Positions 29,458-37,642 of a stretch of 64,000 nt of DNA are shown one piece after another. The stretch is from Candidatus Ideonella esbjergensis (GTDB taxonomy: Bacteria; Pseudomonadota; Gammaproteobacteria; Burkholderiales; Burkholderiaceae_C): assembly GCA_016710065.1 (NCBI GenBank), contig JADJLP010000010.1, positions 620,001 to 684,000 on the forward strand. The letters run 5' to 3'. The notes under the pieces are model-generated. The model saw only the letters and a list, made by a program, of their open reading frames with translations. It made no database searches and was not told the DNA's origin. The position numbers and the translations under genes are program-made. Each line of letters opens with the position of its first letter. Position 1 is the first letter of the stretch.

Positions 29458-29485
29458 CGGCCCCTCACCTTGCGATGAGGGGCCG
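29458..29485. terminator. Perfect 10-bp hairpin left of the second repeat
   Basis: CGGCCCCTCA and TGAGGGGCCG pair perfectly around an eight-base loop. No T tract follows on the plus strand and only a weak one on the minus strand, so it may be a factor-dependent or bidirectional terminator. It occupies the same position relative to its repeat as the terminator at 17815 does to the left repeat. The rest of 29282-29510 holds nothing I recognise. Confidence 0.5.
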
Positions 29486-29510
29486 CTGAAAGGGCTGTGC
29501 CCGGTGTTAC

Positions 29511-29634
29511 TTGGGGTGGCTGATGGGATACAAAACGGCGACCTAAGCTGTTGATCTCATTTGGAAACGCGGCGGGAGCAATTGATCAGTTCCCCCACCT
29601 GTTCCCCTACCCTGACCGGGATGTCTTGAGACCA
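29511..29634. repeat. Right direct repeat / second att site with tRNA-His 3' end
   Basis: The partner of 17854-17977 (about 85 percent identity by hand count, same length, no gaps). It starts with the same 18 bases complementary to the tRNA-His 3' end, and the block GTTCCCCCACCTGTTCCCC is shared. It separates the alkyl-sulfate segment from the defence-rich segment, so both may be integrated in tandem at one tRNA locus. Beyond it, 29635-29714 carries no gene. Confidence 0.75.
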
Positions 29635-29714
29635 TCAACAGCCTGATTGTGTCCATACTGCCGATCATCGGCAACGCCCCGTCGAGCCCGCGACGACGCT
29701 GGCAGCGATGACCT

Positions 29715-30821
29715 TCAGGCCGCCGACCTGGGAGACGCGAGCCGGACGACATTGGCCGATGTCTCTGCATCAGAGCGACCCAGCAGCGTCTGCAGAAGTT
29801 GGGGCTGCACCCGCATCTCGCGCGCTACAGCCGCTTCGGGCACACCGAAGTGCTCCCTCATGACCTTCAGGCTCTCGACGATCACTTCGGGCTCCTCGCG
29901 CGGGATCAGGTGATCCTCGCTCTCGCGCAGGGCTTCGCCATGCCGGTTCAGGCCGACGTAGCCCGCCCGGGCCTGTTCCTCCGTGAACAGGCCAAGCTGG
30001 CGGGCCCGAAAGGTGATCGCGGCCTTGGACACCCCCCAGCGCATCTTCAGCTCCGACAGTCCCGCCCAGTTCAGGCGCGTGCCTCGAAGTGCCAGCCGGC
30101 ACTCGGTGGCAAACGTGCTGCGCGGCAGCAGCAGCGCACTCGCGAATCGGTTGGCCTGCGTCTCGGTCAGGCGATCACCGGTGAGGACGCCAATGTGCAG
30201 GGAGAAGTGTCCGAGTTCATGGGCGATCCCGAAGCGCTCGCGACAGGCAGACCGACCGTCGCCGTTCAAGGCGATCAGGGGCCGCTTGGTGGCAAAGGAG
30301 ATCGCATCGATCTCAGGGGCCAGTCCGCTCACGCGCATCACGACGGCCCCCGCGTTCTCGGCGATCCGGGTCACGCTGCTCAGCGGCCCCATGCCCAGAC
30401 CGAACAGCGACCGGAAGATCTCGGCAGCACGCTCGATGGCCTCGGTCGTCTCCGCGTCAGCCTCCTTCACCTGATACGACGGCAACTCGACATGCTCATC
30501 GAGCACGCCGATCAGGCGCTTGAGCATCTCCCCACGGGCACGGGCGACCTGGCGCAACGCGACCTTGGTCGTGAGCTGCCGGCGGAAGTGGCACTGCTCG
30601 TCAGCGATCGGGTGGGTGTCGACGCCGTGGAAGAACTCCGGCAGAACCTGCAGTTCCTGAGCCAGACCGGCCTGGAGTTGCCCCGAGGCGGGCTCGGCCC
30701 CGGTCTCGATGCGGCTCAGGAACTGCTTGGAGACGCCAACCTTGTCGCCCAACTCGGTGAGCGACATGTCGTGGAACAGGCGGGCCAGTCGCAGATTGCT
30801 CCCGATGAACCCGGTGTTCAT
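29715..30821 (-). CDS. XRE-HTH / ImmA-IrrE metallopeptidase
   Basis: A 368-residue cytoplasmic protein. The N-terminal XRE helix-turn-helix (residues about 8-61) reads MSLTELGDKVGVSKQFLSRI. The ImmA/IrrE zinc peptidase domain has FGIAHELGHFSLHIGVL (H201, E202, H205) and the downstream ETQANRFASALLLP glutamate. Proteins of this class cleave a partner repressor on a signal; phage and ICE examples (ImmA on ICEBs1) trigger excision. The gene overlaps the upstream 199-residue gene by ATGA, so the two are co-expressed. It lies just inside the second repeat, a common place for an element's own switch. Confidence 0.88.
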   Translation of the reverse strand: MNTGFIGSNLRLARLFHDMSLTELGDKVGVSKQFLSRIETGAEPASGQLQAGLAQELQVLPEFFHGVDTHPIADEQCHFRRQLTTKVALRQVARARGEMLKRLIGVLDEHVELPSYQVKEADAETTEAIERAAEIFRSLFGLGMGPLSSVTRIAENAGAVVMRVSGLAPEIDAISFATKRPLIALNGDGRSACRERFGIAHELGHFSLHIGVLTGDRLTETQANRFASALLLPRSTFATECRLALRGTRLNWAGLSELKMRWGVSKAAITFRARQLGLFTEEQARAGYVGLNRHGEALRESEDHLIPREEPEVIVESLKVMREHFGVPEAAVAREMRVQPQLLQTLLGRSDAETSANVVRLASPRSAA

Positions 30822-31417
30822 CGAACTGCTTCTGCGGCGGCGTCCCCTTCGTCCCGGCGCTTGGGCCCGATCTGCGGCTTGCCGACAGGCACCGTAGGCG
30901 CCAGAGGCTGATCGCCTTCCACCCGCAGCACGCGCACCGCATCGGACACCCAGCGGCAGGCGACTTCGCCACTCGGGGTGAATCCCAGGAACTCGACGCG
31001 CGGCTCGGATGCGCCGTCCTGGCCGCGATCGATGATGAAGCAGAACCGGCCGGGCTCACCCGGGCTGGCGAACTCGAGGAACTCCGTCTGGTAGCGGTTC
31101 GCGGTGAGTACCGCGTCCTTGGACGGGTTGGCCGGATCGTCATTGCTGAAGCGGCAGGGCACGCCGCCGATCGTGAAGACGACGTCGTTGTTGCCATTGG
31201 GAAGTCCAAGCCAGGCGTGCTTGCCGGACGCAGCCTCGGCCACGATGCGGCTGCGCTGGCGCCCGAATGTCGTGCAGCCCCGCGTGTAGCCGTTGTCGGT
31301 CGAGCGAGACAGATCGTCCTCGGTCGCATAAAGCTCGTCGAGCAGCCACGTCGCGACCTCTTGGAGTCGGTCAGAAGACAGCGCGGGATTGAAGACGGCG
31401 GGCAGCGGCAGGGTCAT
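30818..31417 (-). CDS. Unknown 199-residue partner of the XRE/ImmA gene
   Basis: I do not recognise this protein. It is a soluble, mixed alpha/beta-looking sequence with no signal peptide or membrane helix. It includes SDRLQEVATWLLDELYATED and RGCTTFGRQRSRIVAEAASG, and it ends in a charged tail. Its stop overlaps the start of the XRE/ImmA gene, so translation is coupled and it may be that peptidase's substrate or toxin partner. The start ATG sits inside the palindrome ATTTGTGCAAAT (31416-31427), a possible operator for the XRE protein. Confidence 0.7.
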   Translation of the reverse strand: MTLPLPAVFNPALSSDRLQEVATWLLDELYATEDDLSRSTDNGYTRGCTTFGRQRSRIVAEAASGKHAWLGLPNGNNDVVFTIGGVPCRFSNDDPANPSKDAVLTANRYQTEFLEFASPGEPGRFCFIIDRGQDGASEPRVEFLGFTPSGEVACRWVSDAVRVLRVEGDQPLAPTVPVGKPQIGPKRRDEGDAAAEAVR

Positions 31418-31513
31418 TTGTGCAAATCCGAAAAATCGTCAACCGAAGTTTGGTGCGAATTCCGCCGTTCGTCAACCTACCCTCTCCCTGCCAAGCCGTT
31501 GCCGAGGCACCAT

Positions 31514-31539
31514 GTCAGAAACTCTAGTACCATTCTGAC
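31514..31539 (+). promoter_or_regulatory. Inverted repeat before the AbiE antitoxin, candidate operator
   Basis: GTCAGAA (31514-31520) and TTCTGAC (31533-31539) form a perfect seven-base inverted repeat with a 12-base spacer, ending 15 bp before the antitoxin ATG. Two CGTCAACC direct repeats 33 bp apart lie further upstream (31437 and 31470). Characterised AbiEi antitoxins repress their own promoter through inverted repeats, so this is a plausible binding site. Confidence 0.5.
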
Positions 31540-31554
31540 CTCAACGGTGCAGCC

Positions 31555-32163
31555 ATGAGCACGATCCCCCGCTCCATCCTTTCGCATGCCAAGTCCCTGC
31601 CCGAGGGCGGGCTGGTGTCGCCCAAGGAGTTCCTGCACCTCGGGAGCCGAGCCGCGGTGGATCAGGCGTTCTCGAGGCTCACCAAGGAAGGCAAGTTGCT
31701 TCGGGTGGGCCGAGGCATCTATGTCACGCCGGTTTCGAGCCGATTCGGAACACGCGCGCCGGCGCCTGAGAAGGTCGTCCAGTCTCTGGCCGTGCAAAGT
31801 GGCGAGGTGGTGGCGCCGCACGGCGCCAACGCAGCCAATGCGCTCGGCCTCACACAGCAGGTGCCGATCCGCGAGGTCTATCTGACGTCGGGGCGAAGCC
31901 GCAAGCTCAGCCTGGGCCGCTACGAGGTGACCGTCAAGCACGCCCCTCGCTGGATGCTGGCGCTGGGCGGCGGCCAGGCCGGTACCGCAGTTCGAGCGCT
32001 GGCCTGGATGGGGCCGACGCATGTGCGCGAGTCGCTGGCCGCCTTGCGGCGAACACTGCCATCCACGGAATGGCAGGCGCTGACGGCAGGCCGCGCCGGC
32101 CTTCCCTCCTGGATGGCCAGGGCGATCGGCGAAGCGATCGTTGAACAAGAGATCCGTGGCTGA
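31555..32163 (+). CDS. AbiEi-type antitoxin (DUF6088-like)
   Basis: A 202-residue protein with an N-terminal winged-helix-like domain: GGLVSPKEFLHLGSRAAVDQ and LTKEGKLLRVGRGIYVTPVS, the typical arrangement of AbiEi/DUF6088 antitoxins and transcriptional autorepressors. A C-terminal domain follows. It is immediately upstream of, and overlaps by eight bases, a nucleotidyltransferase toxin gene. In type IV AbiE systems the antitoxin counteracts the toxin without a stable complex and represses the operon. The inverted repeat just upstream fits that. Confidence 0.85.
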   Translation: MSTIPRSILSHAKSLPEGGLVSPKEFLHLGSRAAVDQAFSRLTKEGKLLRVGRGIYVTPVSSRFGTRAPAPEKVVQSLAVQSGEVVAPHGANAANALGLTQQVPIREVYLTSGRSRKLSLGRYEVTVKHAPRWMLALGGGQAGTAVRALAWMGPTHVRESLAALRRTLPSTEWQALTAGRAGLPSWMARAIGEAIVEQEIRG

Positions 32164-33181
32164 GCCCTACTTCTATCTGAGCGACGAGGACCGGGCCGAA
32201 GTCCTCGAACTAGGCCGGGAGCGCACCGGCCGCCCAGCCCATCTGTTGGAGAAGGACGTCTGGGTCGTGTGGACGTTGGGCGCCCTGTTCGGATCCCCGG
32301 TCGGCGCTGACCTGACGTTCAAGGGCGGCACTTCGCTCTCCAAGGCGTATCGGATCATCGACCGGTTCTCGGAAGACCTCGACCTGACCTACGACATCCG
32401 CAGGCTGATCGCCGACCTGACAGGAGGCGAAGAGTTCCTGCCGACAAGCCGCAGCCAGGCCAGCAAGTGGACGAGGGCCGTTCGCGACCGCCTCCCCGAG
32501 TGGATCGCTCGCACAGTGCAGCCTGTCATTCAGGCAGCACTCGACCAGGCAAGCTTGGGTGCGAAGCTGGAACTCTCCGGCGCAGACAAGGACAAGCTGC
32601 TGCTGCACTACCCGGCAGTCAAGCGAGGAACCGGGTACGTCGCACCCGTCGTCACCATGGAGTTCGGCGGCCGGGCGACGGGCGAGCCGCACTCGATCAG
32701 GCCGGTGACGTGCGATATCGAGGGTCAGGTCGAGGGCGTGTCGTTTCCGGTGGCGTCGCCCATGGTGATGAGCGTCACGCGGACCTTCTGGGAGAAGGCA
32801 ACTGCCGCGCACGTCTACTGCGCCCAAGGCCGGATCCGTGGCGAGCGGTATGCGAGGCACTGGCATGACCTGGCGGCCATCATGCGAAGCTCTCACTTCG
32901 ACACCGCCGTCAAGGACCGCGAAGTCGCGCGTGCCGTGGCCGAACACAAGTCGCACTTCTTCAGCGAGAAGGACGCTACCGGCCGTCCGGTTGACTACCT
33001 TGCTGCCGTCGCCGGCTCATTGCAGCTGGTGCCCGAGGGAGCTGCGCGCGAAGCACTGGCGGCAGACTACGCCAGCATGCTCGAGGACCAGGTGATGGTG
33101 GGCGATGCGCTGCCCTTCCAGGATCTCATGGCGGCCTGCGAGGAAGTGGCATCAAGAGCCAACGCGGCTGCCGGGCCTTGA
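32156..33181 (+). CDS. AbiEii/AbiGii-type nucleotidyltransferase toxin
   Basis: A 341-residue protein of the AbiEii toxin family. The nucleotidyltransferase core shows TFKGGTSLSKAYRIIDRFSE followed by DLDLTYD, with the GGTS loop at residues 57-60 and metal-binding Asp74 and Asp76. Known family members block growth by transferring nucleotides to RNA targets (the mycobacterial MenT toxins act on tRNA). The GTG at 32156 with AAGAG upstream is preferred; a TTG at 32141 is the alternative. It overlaps the antitoxin stop. AbiE modules serve in phage abortive infection and in stabilising mobile elements. Confidence 0.87.
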   Translation: MAEPYFYLSDEDRAEVLELGRERTGRPAHLLEKDVWVVWTLGALFGSPVGADLTFKGGTSLSKAYRIIDRFSEDLDLTYDIRRLIADLTGGEEFLPTSRSQASKWTRAVRDRLPEWIARTVQPVIQAALDQASLGAKLELSGADKDKLLLHYPAVKRGTGYVAPVVTMEFGGRATGEPHSIRPVTCDIEGQVEGVSFPVASPMVMSVTRTFWEKATAAHVYCAQGRIRGERYARHWHDLAAIMRSSHFDTAVKDREVARAVAEHKSHFFSEKDATGRPVDYLAAVAGSLQLVPEGAAREALAADYASMLEDQVMVGDALPFQDLMAACEEVASRANAAAGP

Positions 33182-33302
33182 GCAGCCGGCCACGTACGCC
33201 GGCCGCTACCGCCCAACCGCCCGGCAACGCGCATTTCATCCCACCCGCGGTTGATCAACAGCCTGTCGGCCGCGATGGAGGTCCGGCCGTCGAGGAACGA
33301 TC

Positions 33303-34571
33303 ATGACCAAACCCGCCGTTGAGTTCGAGATCTCAGCCAACGAGCTTCGCCTCGTCTACCGACCGCGCGATGACACCCGCTGGGTCCGCGAGAGGTTCGA
33401 GCGCGGCGATGGACTGGTGGTGAAAGGTACCTTCCACCTCACGCCGCGGGAGCTTGTCGACGAAGCCGGAGAAGCGGCGCCCAGCGGGGACGACGATGAC
33501 GAGATCCCGTGGGTCGACGACGATCGCTTGGTGTTTGCCGTCGCCATTGCTGACGGCGAGTACTTCCGGTTCAAGCCGGAAGTCCTCGGATTCGAGACGC
33601 CGGTCCTTCTGCACCGGGATGCGCGGCCCGACTGGAAATGGTTCAGCGCCGAACGCAAGGTGTCCATCCTCGGCGTCGTCGAAAGCCTCGGTCTCGAGCG
33701 CATCGTCATCGGCGGACCAGAACCGGACGCCATCCCGATCCAGGAGTACGAGCGGCTGATCAGCCAGTTCCCCACGCCGCACGAACTGCGCCGCTATGTC
33801 CAGGCGCGGGTCGGCACCGTGGTTCGCCAGTACACCGAGCCAGCGGTCGACGCTGAAGCGCTGCTGAATGCGTACGTCGACAGGCGGACGACGGCGATCG
33901 CCCCCGACCTCGAAGCACCCTTTCGTCAGTTCGATGTCGCCAAGTACGCCTCGGCGTTGCAACGGCTGCAGGCCATGCTGGCCAACGAGGCAGGGCCATC
34001 GGAGGCGCAGTGGCAACTGGAGATCGTGGAGATCATCCTGCTGCTGCATCCCAGGTACATCAAGGCCTTTACCGAGGTCAGGCTCTGGGACGCCGATGCC
34101 GCCACCTGGCGGCGCATCGACATCCTCCTGGTCGATGCGTCCGGCAACGTCGACGTCATCGAGATCAAGAAGCCGATGGGCAAACCCATCATGCTGCCGG
34201 CTCGCTACCGCGACCACCACCTCCCAATGCGCGATCTGATCGGTGCCATGGGCCAGGTCACGCACTACCTCAGGCACCTGAACCGATGGGGGCCGACTGG
34301 CGAGACCTATCTCACCCAATTGCTGGGACCTCAGCTGCCTGCGGGCTTCAAGATCCGCATCATCAACCCCACTGGCATCGTGATCACGGGGCGCAGCAAC
34401 GCGCTGTCCGATGCTCAGCGGCGCGAGTTTGAAGTGCTGCGTCGCGACTCCAAGGGCGTCGTCGACATCGTGACCTACGACGACCTCTTGGCACGCCTGC
34501 AAGCGGTCCTGGATCAGCTTCGCGTCGGTCCCGCAGTCAGCGCGGCACCGGCATCTCCGCCGACCGAATAG
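33303..34571 (+). CDS. sduA: Shedu-type anti-phage nuclease (DUF4263)
   Basis: A 422-residue protein with a C-terminal PD-(D/E)XK-like nuclease domain of the DUF4263/Shedu family. The motif RIDILLVDASGNVDVIEIKK gives Asp273, Glu287 and Lys289, followed by a helix with AMGQVTHYLRHLNRWGP supplying the conserved Gln/Tyr. The N-terminal half (1-190) is the variable regulatory region of Shedu proteins. GAGG lies six bases before the ATG. It stands as a single gene after the AbiE module, as Shedu systems usually do. Confidence 0.85.
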   Translation: MTKPAVEFEISANELRLVYRPRDDTRWVRERFERGDGLVVKGTFHLTPRELVDEAGEAAPSGDDDDEIPWVDDDRLVFAVAIADGEYFRFKPEVLGFETPVLLHRDARPDWKWFSAERKVSILGVVESLGLERIVIGGPEPDAIPIQEYERLISQFPTPHELRRYVQARVGTVVRQYTEPAVDAEALLNAYVDRRTTAIAPDLEAPFRQFDVAKYASALQRLQAMLANEAGPSEAQWQLEIVEIILLLHPRYIKAFTEVRLWDADAATWRRIDILLVDASGNVDVIEIKKPMGKPIMLPARYRDHHLPMRDLIGAMGQVTHYLRHLNRWGPTGETYLTQLLGPQLPAGFKIRIINPTGIVITGRSNALSDAQRREFEVLRRDSKGVVDIVTYDDLLARLQAVLDQLRVGPAVSAAPASPPTE

Positions 34572-34743
34572 GCCGGGCTGGAAACGATGATCCCTCTGAG
34601 ACCGGCGCCAAAGCGGCCGAGACCCGGTCCCGCGACATCGGCCTGACCGATCAGCTGGGTGGTGGCCCGGCGCGCTGGGCAGCACGAGCTTCAGCGATCC
34701 GGTCGCACCTCAACCGGCCGCCTATGGCTGCTTACACTCGATC

Positions 34744-36498
34744 ATGCCGATCGACTACCTGGCCACATTCCCTGTTCCGCACCATCTCCTGCCGGAGAAG
34801 CTGCGCCGCTTGCTCTCCCCGATCGGCCTTGACCCGCAGGAGCGCGTCGAGGTCAGCGCCTTGTCCGAAGAGAAGGACGTGAGCGGAAAGCGCGATGAGG
34901 TGGTGCACCTTGTCATGGCCGCGGTGCCGGAAGACGATGTCGACAACCTCGAGGTGCTTGAGGCCGGCAGCAATGGCGTCGTGTCGTACTCGGTGCCCTC
35001 GCTACGCGAGAAGGGGAACTGTGCCGAGTTCGCACCTTCCGTGTCCGGCTACGACTACATCGTGGCCTCCTGGGGTGACGGCTCCTTCTATACCTACAGC
35101 CTGGCCGAGAAGGTCTGGATGGCCCTCGGCCTCACCGCTACATGCCTCGGGAACGACGAGCAGCGCCTGGTCTATGACGACCTCGGTCTTCCAGAGTTCG
35201 GAGTTGCAGAAGGCGAGGTCTCGGCCAACTACCACTGGGAGGTCTCGCGCAACGTCTGCTGGCGGATGTCCAACGAGTACCTCCGCAAGTACCTGTGGAT
35301 GCGGGGCGCAGTCGGCATCCGTTCCTTCTACTACTCAGCGCTGCTGCCAGACACGCCCGAGCTTCTCGCGTTGATGGCAGGCCAGGACCACCTCGACCTG
35401 AAGAGCGAAGGCAACTGGTGCGATGGTGACATCCGAAAGGACGAGCATGGTCTGCTCCTTCAGGTCTGGGCCACCGTCGCGGCGGTGAGTTGCGAGCTTT
35501 GCCCGGAGCAGACAGCCGAAGGCCTCCAGTGGCCGGGCCTCGACGGCCCGATGACACGCGCACGTGCGAACGCCCAACTCCACGGCGGCCGGATCTACCT
35601 CGATGACCGGTTCCTCGAGCGGTATGAGCAGAGCTCGTTCTACGAAAGCATGCCCAGCCGCCACGGCGGCACGAATCCCTCCTACCGAGGTCAGTGGGCG
35701 TTCTCGGATTGCGTGCGCGTCGGTCGCAATCTCATCCAAGTTCCCATTCGGGAACTCTACAAGCCCAAGCCCGATCGGGAAATCGTCCATGCCCATCGTT
35801 TCGTCGTGGACGAGGGGCGCGTTGCCGGTACGGACCTCCATGAGGAGCACGTCGTTTCCAAGACGATGCGCCTGCTGGACCAGATCCTCGATTTCGGCGA
35901 CAACCTCTCCAGGCTCAGCGAGGCCGTTGGAATCCCGAGAGAGCCAGCCGAACTGGTCGGGTTCTCGCGCGCCGAGATCGAAGCCAACTGGTGGACCAGC
36001 TACCCACAGCTTTCCCGGCTGGCGCAGGTGGCGCCGTTGAACATGACACAGCAGGCCTTCCTTGCGCGATGCAAGGGCCTGCACGAACTCTGGCAGCGAG
36101 TGCCGGACGGCTTCATGCGCCAGCTGTTGCGCAAGGCCGGCTGCCCGGCGCAGAGCGTGAAGGATCTGGGCAGCCTCAAGCAGCTCCAGGGTCTTCTCAA
36201 CATCGTGGAGCACTTGGACGCGCAACAGGAAGCAGTTGAAGCGTTCGTCCGCACAACCGAGCCAGAGACCTGGGCGAACCGGAACGACCGCATGGCGCCG
36301 CTGTTCCTCACGAACGACCTGCGGATCGCCGATGCACATGAGTCGTTCGGTCGAGCCCTGGCGACGCTGCAGGCACTGGGCTTCGACACCGCCACGGTGA
36401 ACCAAGGCTATGGGAGAGCGCTTGACTTCGTGTTCGATGGTGTCATTGGCGCGTTTACAGCGGTCAACGGCCCGATCACGAGATTGCTCGCGCGCTAG
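34744..36498 (+). CDS. Unknown 584-residue protein in the defence cluster
   Basis: I do not recognise this protein. It is soluble and acidic, with no signal peptide and no clear membrane helix. It has an aromatic-rich central part (SGYDYIVASWGDGSFYTYSL, RKYLWMRGAVGIRSFYYSAL) and many tryptophans. Cysteines at CRDIRK-distant sites do not form an obvious zinc knuckle. The C-terminal third is helical (QFLARCKGL-like region around residue 440, then KQLQGLLNIVEHLDAQQEAV). No nucleotide-binding loop or catalytic motif is evident. It starts at an ATG at 34744, 172 bp after Shedu on the same strand, and ends 83 bp before a convergent operon. Position suggests a defence or mobile-element role, but that is inference. 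Confidence 0.8.
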   Translation: MPIDYLATFPVPHHLLPEKLRRLLSPIGLDPQERVEVSALSEEKDVSGKRDEVVHLVMAAVPEDDVDNLEVLEAGSNGVVSYSVPSLREKGNCAEFAPSVSGYDYIVASWGDGSFYTYSLAEKVWMALGLTATCLGNDEQRLVYDDLGLPEFGVAEGEVSANYHWEVSRNVCWRMSNEYLRKYLWMRGAVGIRSFYYSALLPDTPELLALMAGQDHLDLKSEGNWCDGDIRKDEHGLLLQVWATVAAVSCELCPEQTAEGLQWPGLDGPMTRARANAQLHGGRIYLDDRFLERYEQSSFYESMPSRHGGTNPSYRGQWAFSDCVRVGRNLIQVPIRELYKPKPDREIVHAHRFVVDEGRVAGTDLHEEHVVSKTMRLLDQILDFGDNLSRLSEAVGIPREPAELVGFSRAEIEANWWTSYPQLSRLAQVAPLNMTQQAFLARCKGLHELWQRVPDGFMRQLLRKAGCPAQSVKDLGSLKQLQGLLNIVEHLDAQQEAVEAFVRTTEPETWANRNDRMAPLFLTNDLRIADAHESFGRALATLQALGFDTATVNQGYGRALDFVFDGVIGAFTAVNGPITRLLAR

Positions 36499-36581
36499 CT
36501 GCCGGGACGAAGCTTCGAAGCACCCAGGATGGACCCAAAGGGCCCTTCCTGCCGGAGGCCCCGAAACAGCCGAAGCGCTCG

Positions 36582-37172
36582 CTAGAACTTCTGCGGCCTT
36601 CGGACTGCCCCCACCAATCGCTCGCCGGCGCCACGGCAAGCAGCCCTCTGTCCACAGCGGCGGCAGACGTTCTCTCTCTCGGGCCAGCGCGGAACCTCCA
36701 CTCCATCCATCAGTCGCCAACGCCGCTCGACGAGCGCGTCGATCGCGGCGCGAGACATCAATTGGACTGATCGCACGGCAAATGGCGCGGGGGCGCGGGC
36801 AGGGATCAGCACGAACGCCTCGTCCGTCACTTGCAGCCCCAACTCATCCTCCAGCGCGATGCGTTGCGCCGACAACTGGATCACATCCGAAGGCAGCACC
36901 ACCACCGTCGACCGCGTCTTCAGCTCCATCAGCGTCACTCGACCGCTCGGCAGGCGGTAGGCTCTGTCCACCCTGGCCACGATGGGTCGCGCGCCCTTCG
37001 ACCGGTACTCCGCCTCCACGCTGAGCAGTTGAGCATCACGCAGGGCATCCGGTCGCTGGCGCCACTCCGCCATGCGGGCGCGACGACGCCACAGGAGCCG
37101 CCCCAGGACGGCCAGGACGGCCAGCGCGATGGCCAGCCCTGGCATCCATAGCGACATCGATTCGAACTTCAT
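36582..37172 (-). CDS. Cas4/PD-(D/E)XK-like protein with an N-terminal membrane helix
   Basis: A 196-residue protein. Residues 8-28 form a hydrophobic helix, then comes a nuclease-like core: Asp69 in VARVDRAYRLPSG, Glu83-x-Lys85 in TLMELKTRST and Gln99 in DVIQLSAQRIALE. The C-terminus carries Cys170, Cys173 and Cys179 (NVCRRCGQRAAC). This matches the second half of Cas4/AddB-type iron-sulfur nucleases. The N-terminal cysteine and the first active-site histidine of that fold are absent. Both can be seen in the preceding gene, 15 bp upstream. No CRISPR array or other cas gene is nearby, so the role is probably not CRISPR adaptation. Confidence 0.7.
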   Translation of the reverse strand: MKFESMSLWMPGLAIALAVLAVLGRLLWRRRARMAEWRQRPDALRDAQLLSVEAEYRSKGARPIVARVDRAYRLPSGRVTLMELKTRSTVVVLPSDVIQLSAQRIALEDELGLQVTDEAFVLIPARAPAPFAVRSVQLMSRAAIDALVERRWRLMDGVEVPRWPERENVCRRCGQRAACRGAGERLVGAVRRPQKF

Positions 37173-37186
37173 CGACGGCGACCCGC

Positions 37187-37642
37187 CTACCATCGAAGCC
37201 AGCCATGCGCTGCCCAGCCCAGGATGCACCGCGTCATCCGCAGCAACGTCGGGCTTCGTCGAAGCACGCGGCAGATGCGGGGGCCGTGGCGGTAGTAGGA
37301 CGCGACCAGCCACCGGCCCCAGTGCCGCCGGCGCAGGACCGCGTCCCTGAAGTCGCGCAGGACATCGGTCTGCCATGCGTCCCCGAACGCCAGCGTTGCA
37401 ATGAAGCACCGATCGCCCTGGCGCCTCGCACATCCGCCAGACACGGAAGCCGCCTGTCGTCCCAAGGTCTCGAAGCGCGCGTGGGCAGCGATACCTCTTT
37501 TGCGCGCCGCCTCCTGGACAGCGTCCCTCTTCGTGCCATGCATGGCCTCCAGAACCACCAGGCGCTCGCACCTGCCCATCTGCGCCAGATCGGAAGCCCG
37601 TGTCACGATGCGGTCCGGGCCCCGCCTGCTGCGGCGTCTCAT
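37187..37642 (-). CDS. CFI-box protein with a Cas4-like N-terminal segment
   Basis: A 151-residue protein. The C-terminal half holds the CFI-box signature (DRCFIATLAFGDAWQTDVLR, then FRDAVLRRRHWGRWLVASYY), seen at the C-terminus of many exported or unknown proteins. The N-terminal 60 residues read TRASDLAQMGRCERLVVLEA with Cys25, and KRGIAAHARFE with His54. That is the N-terminal cysteine plus RG-xxx-H motif of Cas4-type nucleases. The ATG at 37642 overlaps the upstream stop (ATGA), and the nuclease-core gene follows 15 bp later. The two products may form one split enzyme. Confidence 0.65.
   Translation of the reverse strand: MRRRSRRGPDRIVTRASDLAQMGRCERLVVLEAMHGTKRDAVQEAARKRGIAAHARFETLGRQAASVSGGCARRQGDRCFIATLAFGDAWQTDVLRDFRDAVLRRRHWGRWLVASYYRHGPRICRVLRRSPTLLRMTRCILGWAAHGWLRW

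Noticed and set aside
36582..37642. A CRISPR adaptation module
   Set aside because: The Cas4-like residues stand alone. I found no repeat-spacer array and no other cas gene in the window.
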